The translations under genes and the position numbers were made by a program. Shown piece by piece: positions 1 to 5,397 of a stretch of 5,397 nucleotides of DNA; position 1 is the stretch's first letter, and the number at the start of each line of letters is the position of its first letter. Origin of the DNA: Acidimicrobiaceae bacterium (GTDB lineage Bacteria > Actinomycetota > Acidimicrobiia > Acidimicrobiales > Ilumatobacteraceae); NCBI GenBank assembly GCA_002727235.1, contig PBWL01000011.1:57050-62446 (forward strand), read 5' to 3'. Under the pieces are notes generated by a model. That model was not told the origin of the DNA, made no database searches, and saw only the letters and a list, made by a program, of their open reading frames with translations.

Positions 1-150
1 TTTAACGACATGTGTGAGTTCATCGATGCCTACGGCATCACCGATGTCGTGACCTGGGGGTGCCCTCCGGGATTTGATCCCGAGCAGATGAACGAGAGCT
101 TCGAACGATTCGCCTCTGGGGTTCTTCCGAGACTTCGAGAGCGCTACTAA
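1..150 (+). CDS. LLM-class flavin/F420-dependent oxidoreductase, C-terminal end (partial)
   Basis: The frame is open from base 1 and stops with TAA at 148-150, giving the last 49 residues of a protein that starts outside the window. The visible tail includes DVVTWGCPPGFDPEQM at residues 15-30, then a helix ending in FASGVLPRLRERY. This pattern (a Trp-Gly-Pro-Pro-Gly turn, then a terminal helix with a Phe-Ala...Val-Leu-Pro-Arg segment) is what I know from the ends of luciferase-like monooxygenase (LLM) oxidoreductases. These are TIM-barrel enzymes using FMN or F420, and they are abundant in actinobacteria. The catalytic barrel is not in the window, so neither cofactor nor substrate can be told. 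It is the only protein gene in the left part on the plus strand; the tRNA follows 215 bases later. The family call is from a short stretch and is moderately sure. Confidence 0.68.
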   Translation, partial: FNDMCEFIDAYGITDVVTWGCPPGFDPEQMNESFERFASGVLPRLRERY

Positions 151-219
151 GAGCATTTGACCCAATTACTTGAAATGCGAAAACTCGTAGATCGAAACTC
201 CCGCAAAGTTGCAGATTTT

Positions 220-236
220 GGGTGCATATTGTGCCC
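220..236 (+). terminator. Weak hairpin, possible terminator of the LLM gene
   Basis: Bases 220-226 (GGGTGCA) can pair with 230-236 (TGTGCCC) as a 7-bp stem with two G-U pairs and a 3-nt loop, followed by only three T (237-239). It lies 70 bases past the LLM stop. The stem is short and the T tract poor, so it would be at best a weak Rho-independent terminator. The rest of 151-365 shows no coding frame, repeat or other clear structure that I can support. Confidence 0.25.
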
Positions 237-323
237 TTTAGGAGCGAAGACCTCACACCTCGCTGGAGTTGTCTCTGAAAAGTTCGCCCATTAACTGACC
301 TCTGAAAATAGAGATGATGGCGA

Positions 324-354
324 GTGACCCAACGTTGACAACTCTCAGTACGAT
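324..354 (+). promoter_or_regulatory. Probable promoter of tRNA-Leu
   Basis: TACGAT at 349-354 fits the actinobacterial -10 form TANNNT and ends 11 bases before the tRNA, so transcription would start about 5 nt ahead of the mature 5' end. A matching -35 would be the poor GTGACC at 324-329 (19-bp spacer) or TGACCC at 325-330 (18-bp spacer). A perfect TTGACA also lies at 335-340, but it is only 8 bp from this -10 and has no good -10 of its own at the normal distance (about 358-363 reads ACCCAC). The assignment rests on position and the -10 only. Confidence 0.35.
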
Positions 355-365
355 GAAACCCACAA

Positions 366-445
<80 letters not shown>

Positions 446-1990
446 CTACTTCAGCGGTCGAGTCGTAACGCTTGAGAAACACATTTCATCGTCCGATCCG
501 TAAGACCACAGCACGTATGCAGGTGCAAGATTTGGATCTCGACGTGAACGCTCCCAGGTGCATTCGAAGCGAAGGACATCTCCGATCTGCAACTCGATCG
601 TCTCAACCGGTCGATATGAGTACTGCCAGTCGTAATCCCAATCTGGGATATCCAACAAGATCTCCTCACGGTCGGTACCAGGGTTAAGCGTCATTCGATA
701 CTGGGCTCCCAAGTCATGCATGTGTCCCAGCACAGAGACGATCTCACCGGGTTCTTGAACAACTCGGTCGCATGAACTCCAAGCCACACCGTCAGTCATA
801 TGAGCAAATGAGGCCGGGGTGACACCGCAACTCGCATTGATGAAGTCGGCGGGTAACTGTCCAAACTCCACTCTCCGGAGATTTGCTATCACATCCCGAT
901 CACAAAGTGGACCCTCTTCGTCAGTTGAACACGGGATTTCTGCCGGAGTGAGGTATCGAGTAATCGAGATCGGCTCAAGATCTGATGTTGCCGGCTCGAC
1001 ATCAATTTCTAGCCATGACGCATCGGGGTCAACTGCGATTTCGTAGTGATAGTGAACTTGGACGACGAAAAAGTCTCCGGGTTCGATTGCGAGCCCGGTT
1101 CCTTCCGGATATTCCAGCGGCAATTGCCCAGGAGCCCATCCAACAAGGTATGTGTCTTCAGCAAGACCGGTACCGCCGAAACATTCCCATCCACTACCAG
1201 GGTCATCAAGATCTCGTTGTCGAGCAGCTTCAATTTGCGAAGCAGGCACCAAATAACCGAGTGCGTGGTGCACAACCTCAGTCTGATCGGGAATGAACTG
1301 CAGCTTCCGGAGCCACGACGTGCGCTCAATCTCGGGGTAGTACACGAGGCATCGATAGTCATCGAATCGGCCGCTCTCGTTGTCGTACGGCTCAGTCGGC
1401 GGCACCACAAGGTCAGGGTCCTCAATTCGGACGCTTCTACCTCCGATTACAGGTGTTGTCGGATCGACGTCAAGAACTGCCCCGTTATCAATCCATTCGA
1501 TAATCGGCGCAAGAGCCTCATCCTCGATTGCGAACGAGTTCTTGTAGGCGACACCGAGATTGCTCGCAGGCCACGGCGGCATGTAGCCCGACAGCAACGC
1601 TGCCCTAATGAACTGAGCATTTTCTGAGACGTCTCGGGCTTCGGAAAGATTCCAGTGGACCGATCCCGGTCCACCGGGATTGTGACAACTCCCGCAGTTG
1701 TTGCTCATTACCGGAGCGACAGCGGAGGAGAAGGTCGCCTCCACCACAACGTCGCCGCTGTCGGTGTCATCAGTTGATTCGTCACTTACAGACGAGGGCG
1801 GAACATTCGTCGTTGTCGAGCTGCTCGGTTCTATTTCTGGGGCCGACGATGAGGTTTCATCACCGCGTTCAGGGACGGTCGTCACCGATGGGGCCTCGAT
1901 GGCAACCGGCTCGGTCTGAGACGCTGAGCACCCAGCGATCGCAACCGCTACAAACGCAACGACTGCTTGCTGAGCAATATTCGACGTCAC
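446..1990 (-). CDS. Lipoprotein: cytochrome c domain fused to PHM/DBM-type copper type II monooxygenase
   Basis: From GTG at 1990-1988 this gives 514 residues. Residues 8-21 form a hydrophobic segment ending in the lipobox IAGC, so Cys21 should be lipidated and the protein anchored outside the membrane. A Ser/Thr/Pro/acidic linker follows (about 22-84). A small cytochrome c domain comes next, with the heme motif CGSCH at 99-103 and a likely axial Met137 in GYMPPWP. The rest (about 195-514) matches the two-domain copper type II hydroxylases (PHM, dopamine beta-monooxygenase). The CuH-site ligands would be His241-His242 (VVHHALGY) and His313 (VVQVHYHY); the CuM-site ligands His423, His425 (GHMHDLG) and Met503 (SDDEMC). 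Cys477 and Cys504 match the known disulfide next to the CuM methionine. Such enzymes hydroxylate C-H bonds with O2, taking electrons one at a time; here the heme is probably the donor (inference). The open frame runs up to ATG 2092, but that start lies inside the thiolase gene. No good ribosome site precedes GTG 1990 and the signal lacks Lys/Arg, so the start is uncertain. Substrate unknown. Confidence 0.9.
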   Translation of the reverse strand: MTSNIAQQAVVAFVAVAIAGCSASQTEPVAIEAPSVTTVPERGDETSSSAPEIEPSSSTTTNVPPSSVSDESTDDTDSGDVVVEATFSSAVAPVMSNNCGSCHNPGGPGSVHWNLSEARDVSENAQFIRAALLSGYMPPWPASNLGVAYKNSFAIEDEALAPIIEWIDNGAVLDVDPTTPVIGGRSVRIEDPDLVVPPTEPYDNESGRFDDYRCLVYYPEIERTSWLRKLQFIPDQTEVVHHALGYLVPASQIEAARQRDLDDPGSGWECFGGTGLAEDTYLVGWAPGQLPLEYPEGTGLAIEPGDFFVVQVHYHYEIAVDPDASWLEIDVEPATSDLEPISITRYLTPAEIPCSTDEEGPLCDRDVIANLRRVEFGQLPADFINASCGVTPASFAHMTDGVAWSSCDRVVQEPGEIVSVLGHMHDLGAQYRMTLNPGTDREEILLDIPDWDYDWQYSYRPVETIELQIGDVLRFECTWERSRRDPNLAPAYVLWSYGSDDEMCFSSVTTRPLK

Positions 1991-2006
1991 TGAACAGTGA
2001 CTGTCG

Positions 2007-3155
2007 TCAGAGACGTTCGATGATGGTGACGTTCGCTTGGCCGCCACCCTCACACATCGTCTGGAGGCCAAATCGGCCGTTGGTGCGCTCAAGTTCGTTG
2101 AGCAGCGTCACCATCAGGCGGGCACCGGTTGCACCGAGAGGGTGACCGAGAGCGATTGCGCCACCACTTGGGTTGACCTTTGCGGGGTCGGCACCGATTT
2201 CTTTCAACCATGCCATCGGTACTGGGGCGAATGCCTCGTTGATTTCGACGACATCGATGTCATCAATGCTCAATCCGGTGCGCTCGAGCGCCCGCCGTGT
2301 TGCGGGAATCGGTGCCGACAGCATCATGATTGGATCGTCTGCGAGCACCGTCATGTGGTGGATACGAGCCCGAGGTGTGAGCCCATGGCGTTCAACGGCC
2401 TCCTCGCTTGCAACTAGCAGCGCAGCTGAGCCATCAGAGATCTGGCTCGCCACTGCGGCGGTGATGCGACCACCCTCACGCAATGTTGCGAGTGACTGCA
2501 TTTTCTCGATGTTCGGTTCACGAGGACCCTCGTCGTAATCAAGGCCATTCAGCGGCACGATCTCGTTATCAAAACGGCCCTCTTCACGTGCCCGAATTGC
2601 ACGTTCGTGTGATTCAACGGCGAAGGCTTCCATCTCTTCCCGAGTGAGGTTCCAGTGCTCTGCCATGAGCTCTGCCCCATGGAACTGGCTTACCTCGGTG
2701 CCGCCGAACCGTGAGTGCCAACCCTCTGCTCCGGTGAAGGGGTCGAATTCAGGGTCATCCTTGCCGGCCAGAGCTCCTGCAGTGATGGGCACCATCGACA
2801 TGTTCTCAACGCCGCCCGCAACAACGATGTCCATCGTTCCTGACATGACAGCCTGAGCTCCGAACTGCACGGCTTGTTGGGCTGAGCCGCATTGGCGGTC
2901 GATGGTGACACCGGGAACATGCATCGGGAGTCCGGCGGTCAGCCACGATGTACGAGCGATACAACCGGATTGTTCCCAGATCGAGTTCACGTTTCCGAAG
3001 ACCACATCGTCAACCGCTTCCGGATCAACGCCAGAGCGTTCAACAAGATGCTTAATCGAGTGTGCACCGAGATCTGCGGGGTGAACGGTAGAGAGGGCTC
3101 CTCCACGTCGGCCGACGGGCGAGCGAACTGCGTCAACGATGAATGCTTCAGTCAT
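2007..3155 (-). CDS. Thiolase (acetyl-CoA C-acyltransferase), FadA5-like
   Basis: A 382-residue cytosolic enzyme of normal thiolase length. It would catalyse CoA-dependent cleavage of a 3-ketoacyl-CoA, or the reverse condensation of acyl-CoAs. All family landmarks are present: nucleophile Cys89 in RQCGSAQQA, NEAFA at 306-310, His338 in GGAIALGHPLGATGAR, and acid/base Cys368 in MCEGGGQAN, with the usual end TIIERL. WLTAGLP at 71-77 and SQISDGSAA at 237-245 resemble, as I remember them, the mycobacterial steroid side-chain thiolase FadA5, so a degradative role on bulky or long acyl-CoAs is plausible but unproven. ATG 3155-3153 is chosen because MTEAFIVDAVRSPVG is the standard beginning; the in-frame ATG at 3194 adds 13 residues with no family match. 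No Shine-Dalgarno precedes the start, and a -10 box sits where a leaderless transcript would need it. The lipoprotein gene follows after 16 bases, so the two are probably co-transcribed. Confidence 0.95.
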   Translation of the reverse strand: MTEAFIVDAVRSPVGRRGGALSTVHPADLGAHSIKHLVERSGVDPEAVDDVVFGNVNSIWEQSGCIARTSWLTAGLPMHVPGVTIDRQCGSAQQAVQFGAQAVMSGTMDIVVAGGVENMSMVPITAGALAGKDDPEFDPFTGAEGWHSRFGGTEVSQFHGAELMAEHWNLTREEMEAFAVESHERAIRAREEGRFDNEIVPLNGLDYDEGPREPNIEKMQSLATLREGGRITAAVASQISDGSAALLVASEEAVERHGLTPRARIHHMTVLADDPIMMLSAPIPATRRALERTGLSIDDIDVVEINEAFAPVPMAWLKEIGADPAKVNPSGGAIALGHPLGATGARLMVTLLNELERTNGRFGLQTMCEGGGQANVTIIERL

Positions 3156-3226
3156 ACAGAACACGGTACATCTGTGACCATCTCCCGACATCATCCGACG
3201 GCATCGATTCGTGGCAGGCTCTCTTG
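3156..3226. other. Divergent intergenic region, thiolase / PLP enzyme
   Basis: These 71 bases hold the 5' ends of two divergent genes, so both promoters should lie here or reach into the neighbouring coding regions. The minus-strand side has the TACCGT box noted separately. On the plus strand no TANNNT hexamer occurs. The only translation signal is a weak AGG at 3216-3218, 8 bases before ATG 3227. No clear operator palindrome is visible. Confidence 0.5.
3163..3168 (-). promoter_or_regulatory. Putative -10 box for a leaderless thiolase transcript
   Basis: Read on the minus strand, TACCGT (3168 to 3163) fits TANNNT and is separated from the thiolase ATG by 7 bases, so transcription would begin at or within a base or two of the A of ATG. 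No Shine-Dalgarno sequence is present, which agrees with a leaderless mRNA, a common arrangement in actinobacteria. I see no convincing -35 around 3185-3191 (minus-strand TGTCGG). Confidence 0.4.
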
Positions 3227-4255
3227 ATGCACATCAACGCGATTCCGACGCCTGCTGCGGTCGTTGATGCCTCGGCACTCTCGCGGAACCTGCAATCAAT
3301 GGCAGCACGGCTTCCAGGCTCATCATTGCGACCACACGTGAAGGCGCATAAATGCACCACGCTCGCTGCACAACAGGTCGCACATGGGCATCGTTCCTTC
3401 ACCTGCGCAACGCCTCGAGAGGTCATTGGAATGATCACTGCTGGCGTCGGAGATGATCTCTTGCTTGCGAACTCTGTGCTGGACGTTGATCGCCTTACCG
3501 AGGTGGCGACTGCAGCGGAATCTGCAGGTGTAATTGCACGAGTTGCAGTTGACTCGGTTGAAACCATCGAAGCGGCTCATCGCGCCGGTGTTGGAGACGT
3601 CATCATTGACGTTGACGTCGGAATGCCACGCTGTGGGGCACGGCCTGATCACGCTGGACAACTCGCTGACGTCGCACGGCAACGCAGGCTTTCCGTTTCG
3701 GGCGTGATGGGATACGAGGGGCACCTGCAAATGGTGAGCGACCGGAGTGAGGCAAAGGAACGAGTTGCAGAGGCGATGTCCTCACTTCGGGCAGCCCATG
3801 ATGACGTTGGCGGTGACATCGTGTCGACCGGGGGAACCGGCACTCACGACCTCCATACCATTGGTCTTGACCACCCCACTGGGGTGACCGATGTGCAGGC
3901 GGGCTCGTATGTCATGGTGGACACCCAGTACGCAACGCTCAACCAAGGATTTGAGCAGGCTCTCACCATCGTCGGGACGGTGATCGCACATCACGGCTCG
4001 CGCTATGTCATCGATGTTGGCCTTAAAGCACTCGGAATGGATCATGGCGACCCGAGTATCGATGATTGCAAGATCTGGTTCTGTTCAGATGAACACACCA
4101 CGTTCAGTAGTTCTGAGCGCACATTTCACATCGGTGAACGGGTGCATGTACGCCCGGCGCATGTTGACCCAACGATTGCTCGTCACGAAGAACTCTGGAT
4201 TGTCGACGATGGCGAGGTCATCGATCGTTGGCCGATCGACCTGCGCCACTGGTGA
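3227..4255 (+). CDS. D-threonine aldolase / D-serine dehydratase family PLP enzyme (alanine racemase fold)
   Basis: A 342-residue cytosolic enzyme of the fold-type III PLP family: an N-terminal alanine-racemase barrel (about 6-240) followed by the D-serine-dehydratase-like C-terminal domain (about 245-330). The N-terminus IPTPAAVVDASALSRNLQSM is typical. RPHVKAHK at 35-42 carries the PLP Schiff-base lysine, most likely Lys39. STGGTGTH at 200-207 is the phosphate-binding loop. In the C-terminal domain, His312 and Asp314 (AHVDPT) sit where the family binds its divalent metal. D-threonine aldolase uses His plus Asp and chicken-type D-serine dehydratase His plus Cys, so D-threonine aldolase-like chemistry (retro-aldol cleavage of D-beta-hydroxy amino acids to glycine and an aldehyde) is favoured, not proven. 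ATG 3227 is chosen over the longer frame from 3143, which overlaps the thiolase start; TTG 3224 is an alternative. The protein is slightly short for the family. It ends 3 bases from the convergent rdgB stop. Confidence 0.9.
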   Translation: MHINAIPTPAAVVDASALSRNLQSMAARLPGSSLRPHVKAHKCTTLAAQQVAHGHRSFTCATPREVIGMITAGVGDDLLLANSVLDVDRLTEVATAAESAGVIARVAVDSVETIEAAHRAGVGDVIIDVDVGMPRCGARPDHAGQLADVARQRRLSVSGVMGYEGHLQMVSDRSEAKERVAEAMSSLRAAHDDVGGDIVSTGGTGTHDLHTIGLDHPTGVTDVQAGSYVMVDTQYATLNQGFEQALTIVGTVIAHHGSRYVIDVGLKALGMDHGDPSIDDCKIWFCSDEHTTFSSSERTFHIGERVHVRPAHVDPTIARHEELWIVDDGEVIDRWPIDLRHW

Positions 4256-4263
4256 ACTTCACC
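4251..4263. repeat. Palindrome spanning both convergent stop codons
   Basis: GGTGAACTTCACC has perfect 6-bp arms around a single central C. The TGA of the PLP enzyme (4253-4255, plus strand) and the TGA of rdgB (4261-4259, minus strand) occupy mirror positions in it. As RNA it could make at most a 5-bp hairpin and has no T tract, so it is unlikely to be an efficient terminator. Confidence 0.6.
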
Positions 4264-4870
4264 CCTCGGTCGATGAATGAAGCATTAACGCCCCAGGAAG
4301 GGCAGAAAAAGCGCGCGCCCGATGAGACATCACGTTCTTCTCATCTGCCGACATTTGAGCGAATGATCGACCATCACCGTCATCTGGGATAAAGATCGAG
4401 TCGTAACCAAAACCCGCGTCGCCCATTTCAGCCTCGGCGATGTGACCCTCGCAGACACCTTCAACAACGATCTCGTCACCGTTGGGCCACATCACCATGA
4501 CGACGGTTCTGAAACGTGCGGTTCGGAGGTGCTGCTCAACGCCGCTCATGTCGTCGAGCAATTTGCGTCGGTTGTCAGCGTAGGTTGCATTCTCGCCAGC
4601 GAATTGAGCCGCATAGATTCCCGGAGCACCACCAAGGGCGTCAACCTCAAGCCCGGTGTCATCAGCAATCGCTGCGTGCCCACTTGCATCACATACGGCG
4701 ACGGCCTTGAGCCGAGCATTTCCGGTGAGCGAGTCAGCGTCTTCAATCACTTCCCCGAGCGATGTTGGCCGTGGCTCCATCTCGGCAATACCGGTCAGCA
4801 ACTGTTCAATTTCAGCGACCTTGTCAGGGTTTGCTGATGCACAGACGAGCCGAAGTTGACGAGCCGTCAT
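4259..4870 (-). CDS. rdgB: RdgB/HAM1 non-canonical purine NTP pyrophosphatase (XTP/dITP diphosphatase)
   Basis: A complete 203-residue protein, usual length for the HAM1/RdgB family. It hydrolyses dITP, ITP and XTP to the monophosphate and pyrophosphate, keeping deaminated purines out of DNA and RNA; it is cytosolic and Mg-dependent. Motifs in order: SANPDK at 12-17 (nucleotide and phosphate binding, near the N-terminus as usual), [13 protein letters not shown] at 67-79 with the metal/catalytic Asp pair 70-71 (a variant of the more common EDSGL), GIYAAQFAG at 84-92, [10 protein letters not shown] at 153-162, and SHRARAF at 182-188. The start ATG 4870-4868 overlaps the rph stop in ATGA, so it is likely translated by coupling from rph. 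The rph-rdgB order is common in bacteria, including actinobacteria. It ends 3 bases from the convergent PLP-enzyme gene. Confidence 0.96.
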   Translation of the reverse strand: MTARQLRLVCASANPDKVAEIEQLLTGIAEMEPRPTSLGEVIEDADSLTGNARLKAVAVCDASGHAAIADDTGLEVDALGGAPGIYAAQFAGENATYADNRRKLLDDMSGVEQHLRTARFRTVVMVMWPNGDEIVVEGVCEGHIAEAEMGDAGFGYDSIFIPDDGDGRSFAQMSADEKNVMSHRARAFSALPGALMLHSSTEG

Positions 4871-5397
4871 GAACGAGGCGAAGGCGGCGACGAAATAAGT
4901 TCGTCTTGCAGGTCAGCAATCGAGGCGAGCCCGGATTCTGCGAGCACGAGCATTGAATCGAGTTCACTGCGAGTGAACGCCATTCCCTCTGCGGTGCCCT
5001 GCACCTCAACAAATCGAGCTTGGCCACCGACGCCAGCGGGGCGAAGCATCACGACGTTCATATCGACCTCGGCCCGAGAATCTTCGACGTATGGAAGGTC
5101 GAGTACAGGTACCCCGTCGACAATGCCAACCGAGATCGCAGCACACGTGGAGTGCAACGGGTGTGACGCGATGAGACCTTGCTGCACGCGTCGAGTGAGC
5201 GCATCGTGGAGCGCCAAATATCCCCCACAGATCGACGCAGTTCGCGTTCCTCCGTCGGCTTGAATCACATCACAGTCGACAACCACTTGGCGTTCGCCGA
5301 GCAACGACATATCGCACGCGGCCCGAAGTGCTCGTGCGATGAGCCGCTGGATTTCGACAGTGCGTCCAGACTGCTTTCCTTTTGCCGCTTCGCGGTC
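4867..5397 (-). CDS. rph: Ribonuclease PH (partial, N-terminus outside the window)
   Basis: The frame is open to the right edge and stops with TGA at 4869-4867, giving the last 176 residues of a protein usually about 240-250 long; roughly the first 65-70 are missing. RNase PH is a hexameric phosphorolytic 3'-to-5' exoribonuclease that trims tRNA 3' ends using phosphate. The piece begins with [20 protein letters not shown], the conserved stretch with the phosphate-site Arg region. Then come [20 protein letters not shown] (residues 35-54 of the piece), with the catalytic-core Asp residues, and further the segment [15 protein letters not shown]. The end is a short Ser/Pro-rich tail. The ATG at 5310 is an internal methionine, since the conserved sequence continues upstream without a break. 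The gene leads the rph-rdgB operon with a 4-base ATGA overlap. Because the tRNA in this window lacks an encoded CCA, tRNA 3'-end processing of the kind RNase PH performs is relevant in this organism. Confidence 0.97.
   Translation of the reverse strand, partial: DREAAKGKQSGRTVEIQRLIARALRAACDMSLLGERQVVVDCDVIQADGGTRTASICGGYLALHDALTRRVQQGLIASHPLHSTCAAISVGIVDGVPVLDLPYVEDSRAEVDMNVVMLRPAGVGGQARFVEVQGTAEGMAFTRSELDSMLVLAESGLASIADLQDELISSPPSPRS

Noticed and set aside
1046..1627. Plus-strand open frame of 193 codons opposite the lipoprotein gene.
   Set aside because: It is antisense to the strongly supported copper-site coding sequence, and its translation shows no domain or motif.
1663..1680. Inverted repeat ATCCCGGTCCACCGGGAT with 8-bp arms around two bases, just past the heme-binding codons.
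   Set aside because: It lies inside the coding region and follows from the codons for Asn-Pro-Gly-Gly-Pro-Gly-Ser; there is no T tract and no reason to call it a terminator or operator.
3166..3180. Possible operator palindrome GGTACATCTGTGACC in the divergent region.
   Set aside because: Only three outer bases on each side are symmetric, which is expected by chance.
3156..3194. Longer thiolase starting at ATG 3194, and longer PLP enzyme starting at ATG 3143.
   Set aside because: The extra N-terminal residues match neither family, and the two versions would overlap head to head; the internal ATGs at 3155 and 3227 begin exactly at conserved family N-termini.
3597..3620. Repeated GACGT units in the PLP enzyme gene.
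   Set aside because: They encode the normal beta-strand Asp-Val-Ile-Ile-Asp-Val-Asp-Val of the barrel; the repeat follows from the codons.
4856..5263. Plus-strand open frame of 135 codons opposite rph.
   Set aside because: It is a shadow of the RNase PH frame, Ser/Thr/Arg-rich and without motifs.

Overview
The window looks like a piece of an actinobacterial chromosome, possibly a marine or freshwater Acidimicrobiia-type organism. This is inferred from the gene mix: an F420/flavin LLM-type oxidoreductase, a FadA5-like thiolase, an rph-rdgB operon, a start without a leader behind a TANNNT box, and moderate GC judged by eye. Base content alone does not fix the taxon. No mobile element, CRISPR array, rRNA or phage gene is visible.

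Layout: (1) 1-150, plus strand, the last 49 codons of an LLM-class oxidoreductase. (2) 151-365, non-coding, with one weak hairpin and a probable tRNA promoter. (3) 366-445, plus strand, tRNA-Leu(UAG) without an encoded CCA. (4) 446-1990, minus strand, a predicted lipoprotein that joins a single-heme cytochrome c domain to a complete PHM/DBM-type two-copper monooxygenase. Its stop codon directly abuts the tRNA 3' end. (5) 2007-3155, minus strand, a thiolase just upstream of the lipoprotein gene and probably in the same transcript. (6) 3156-3226, a short divergent intergenic region. (7) 3227-4255, plus strand, a fold-type III PLP enzyme of the D-threonine aldolase / D-serine dehydratase family. 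(8) 4259-4870, minus strand, RdgB/HAM1 house-cleaning nucleotidase. (9) 4867-5397, minus strand, the C-terminal three quarters of RNase PH, joined to rdgB by an ATGA overlap.

The housekeeping part (rph-rdgB, tRNA-Leu) is ordinary. The most unusual item is the cytochrome-copper monooxygenase lipoprotein. All six copper ligands known from peptidylglycine hydroxylating monooxygenase can be matched, and an attached heme c domain suggests a built-in electron entry in place of ascorbate. Its substrate is unknown. The thiolase may be co-transcribed with it, but a shared pathway is speculation. Gene packing is very tight: convergent gene ends are separated by 0 bp (lipoprotein/tRNA) and 3 bp (PLP enzyme/rdgB).
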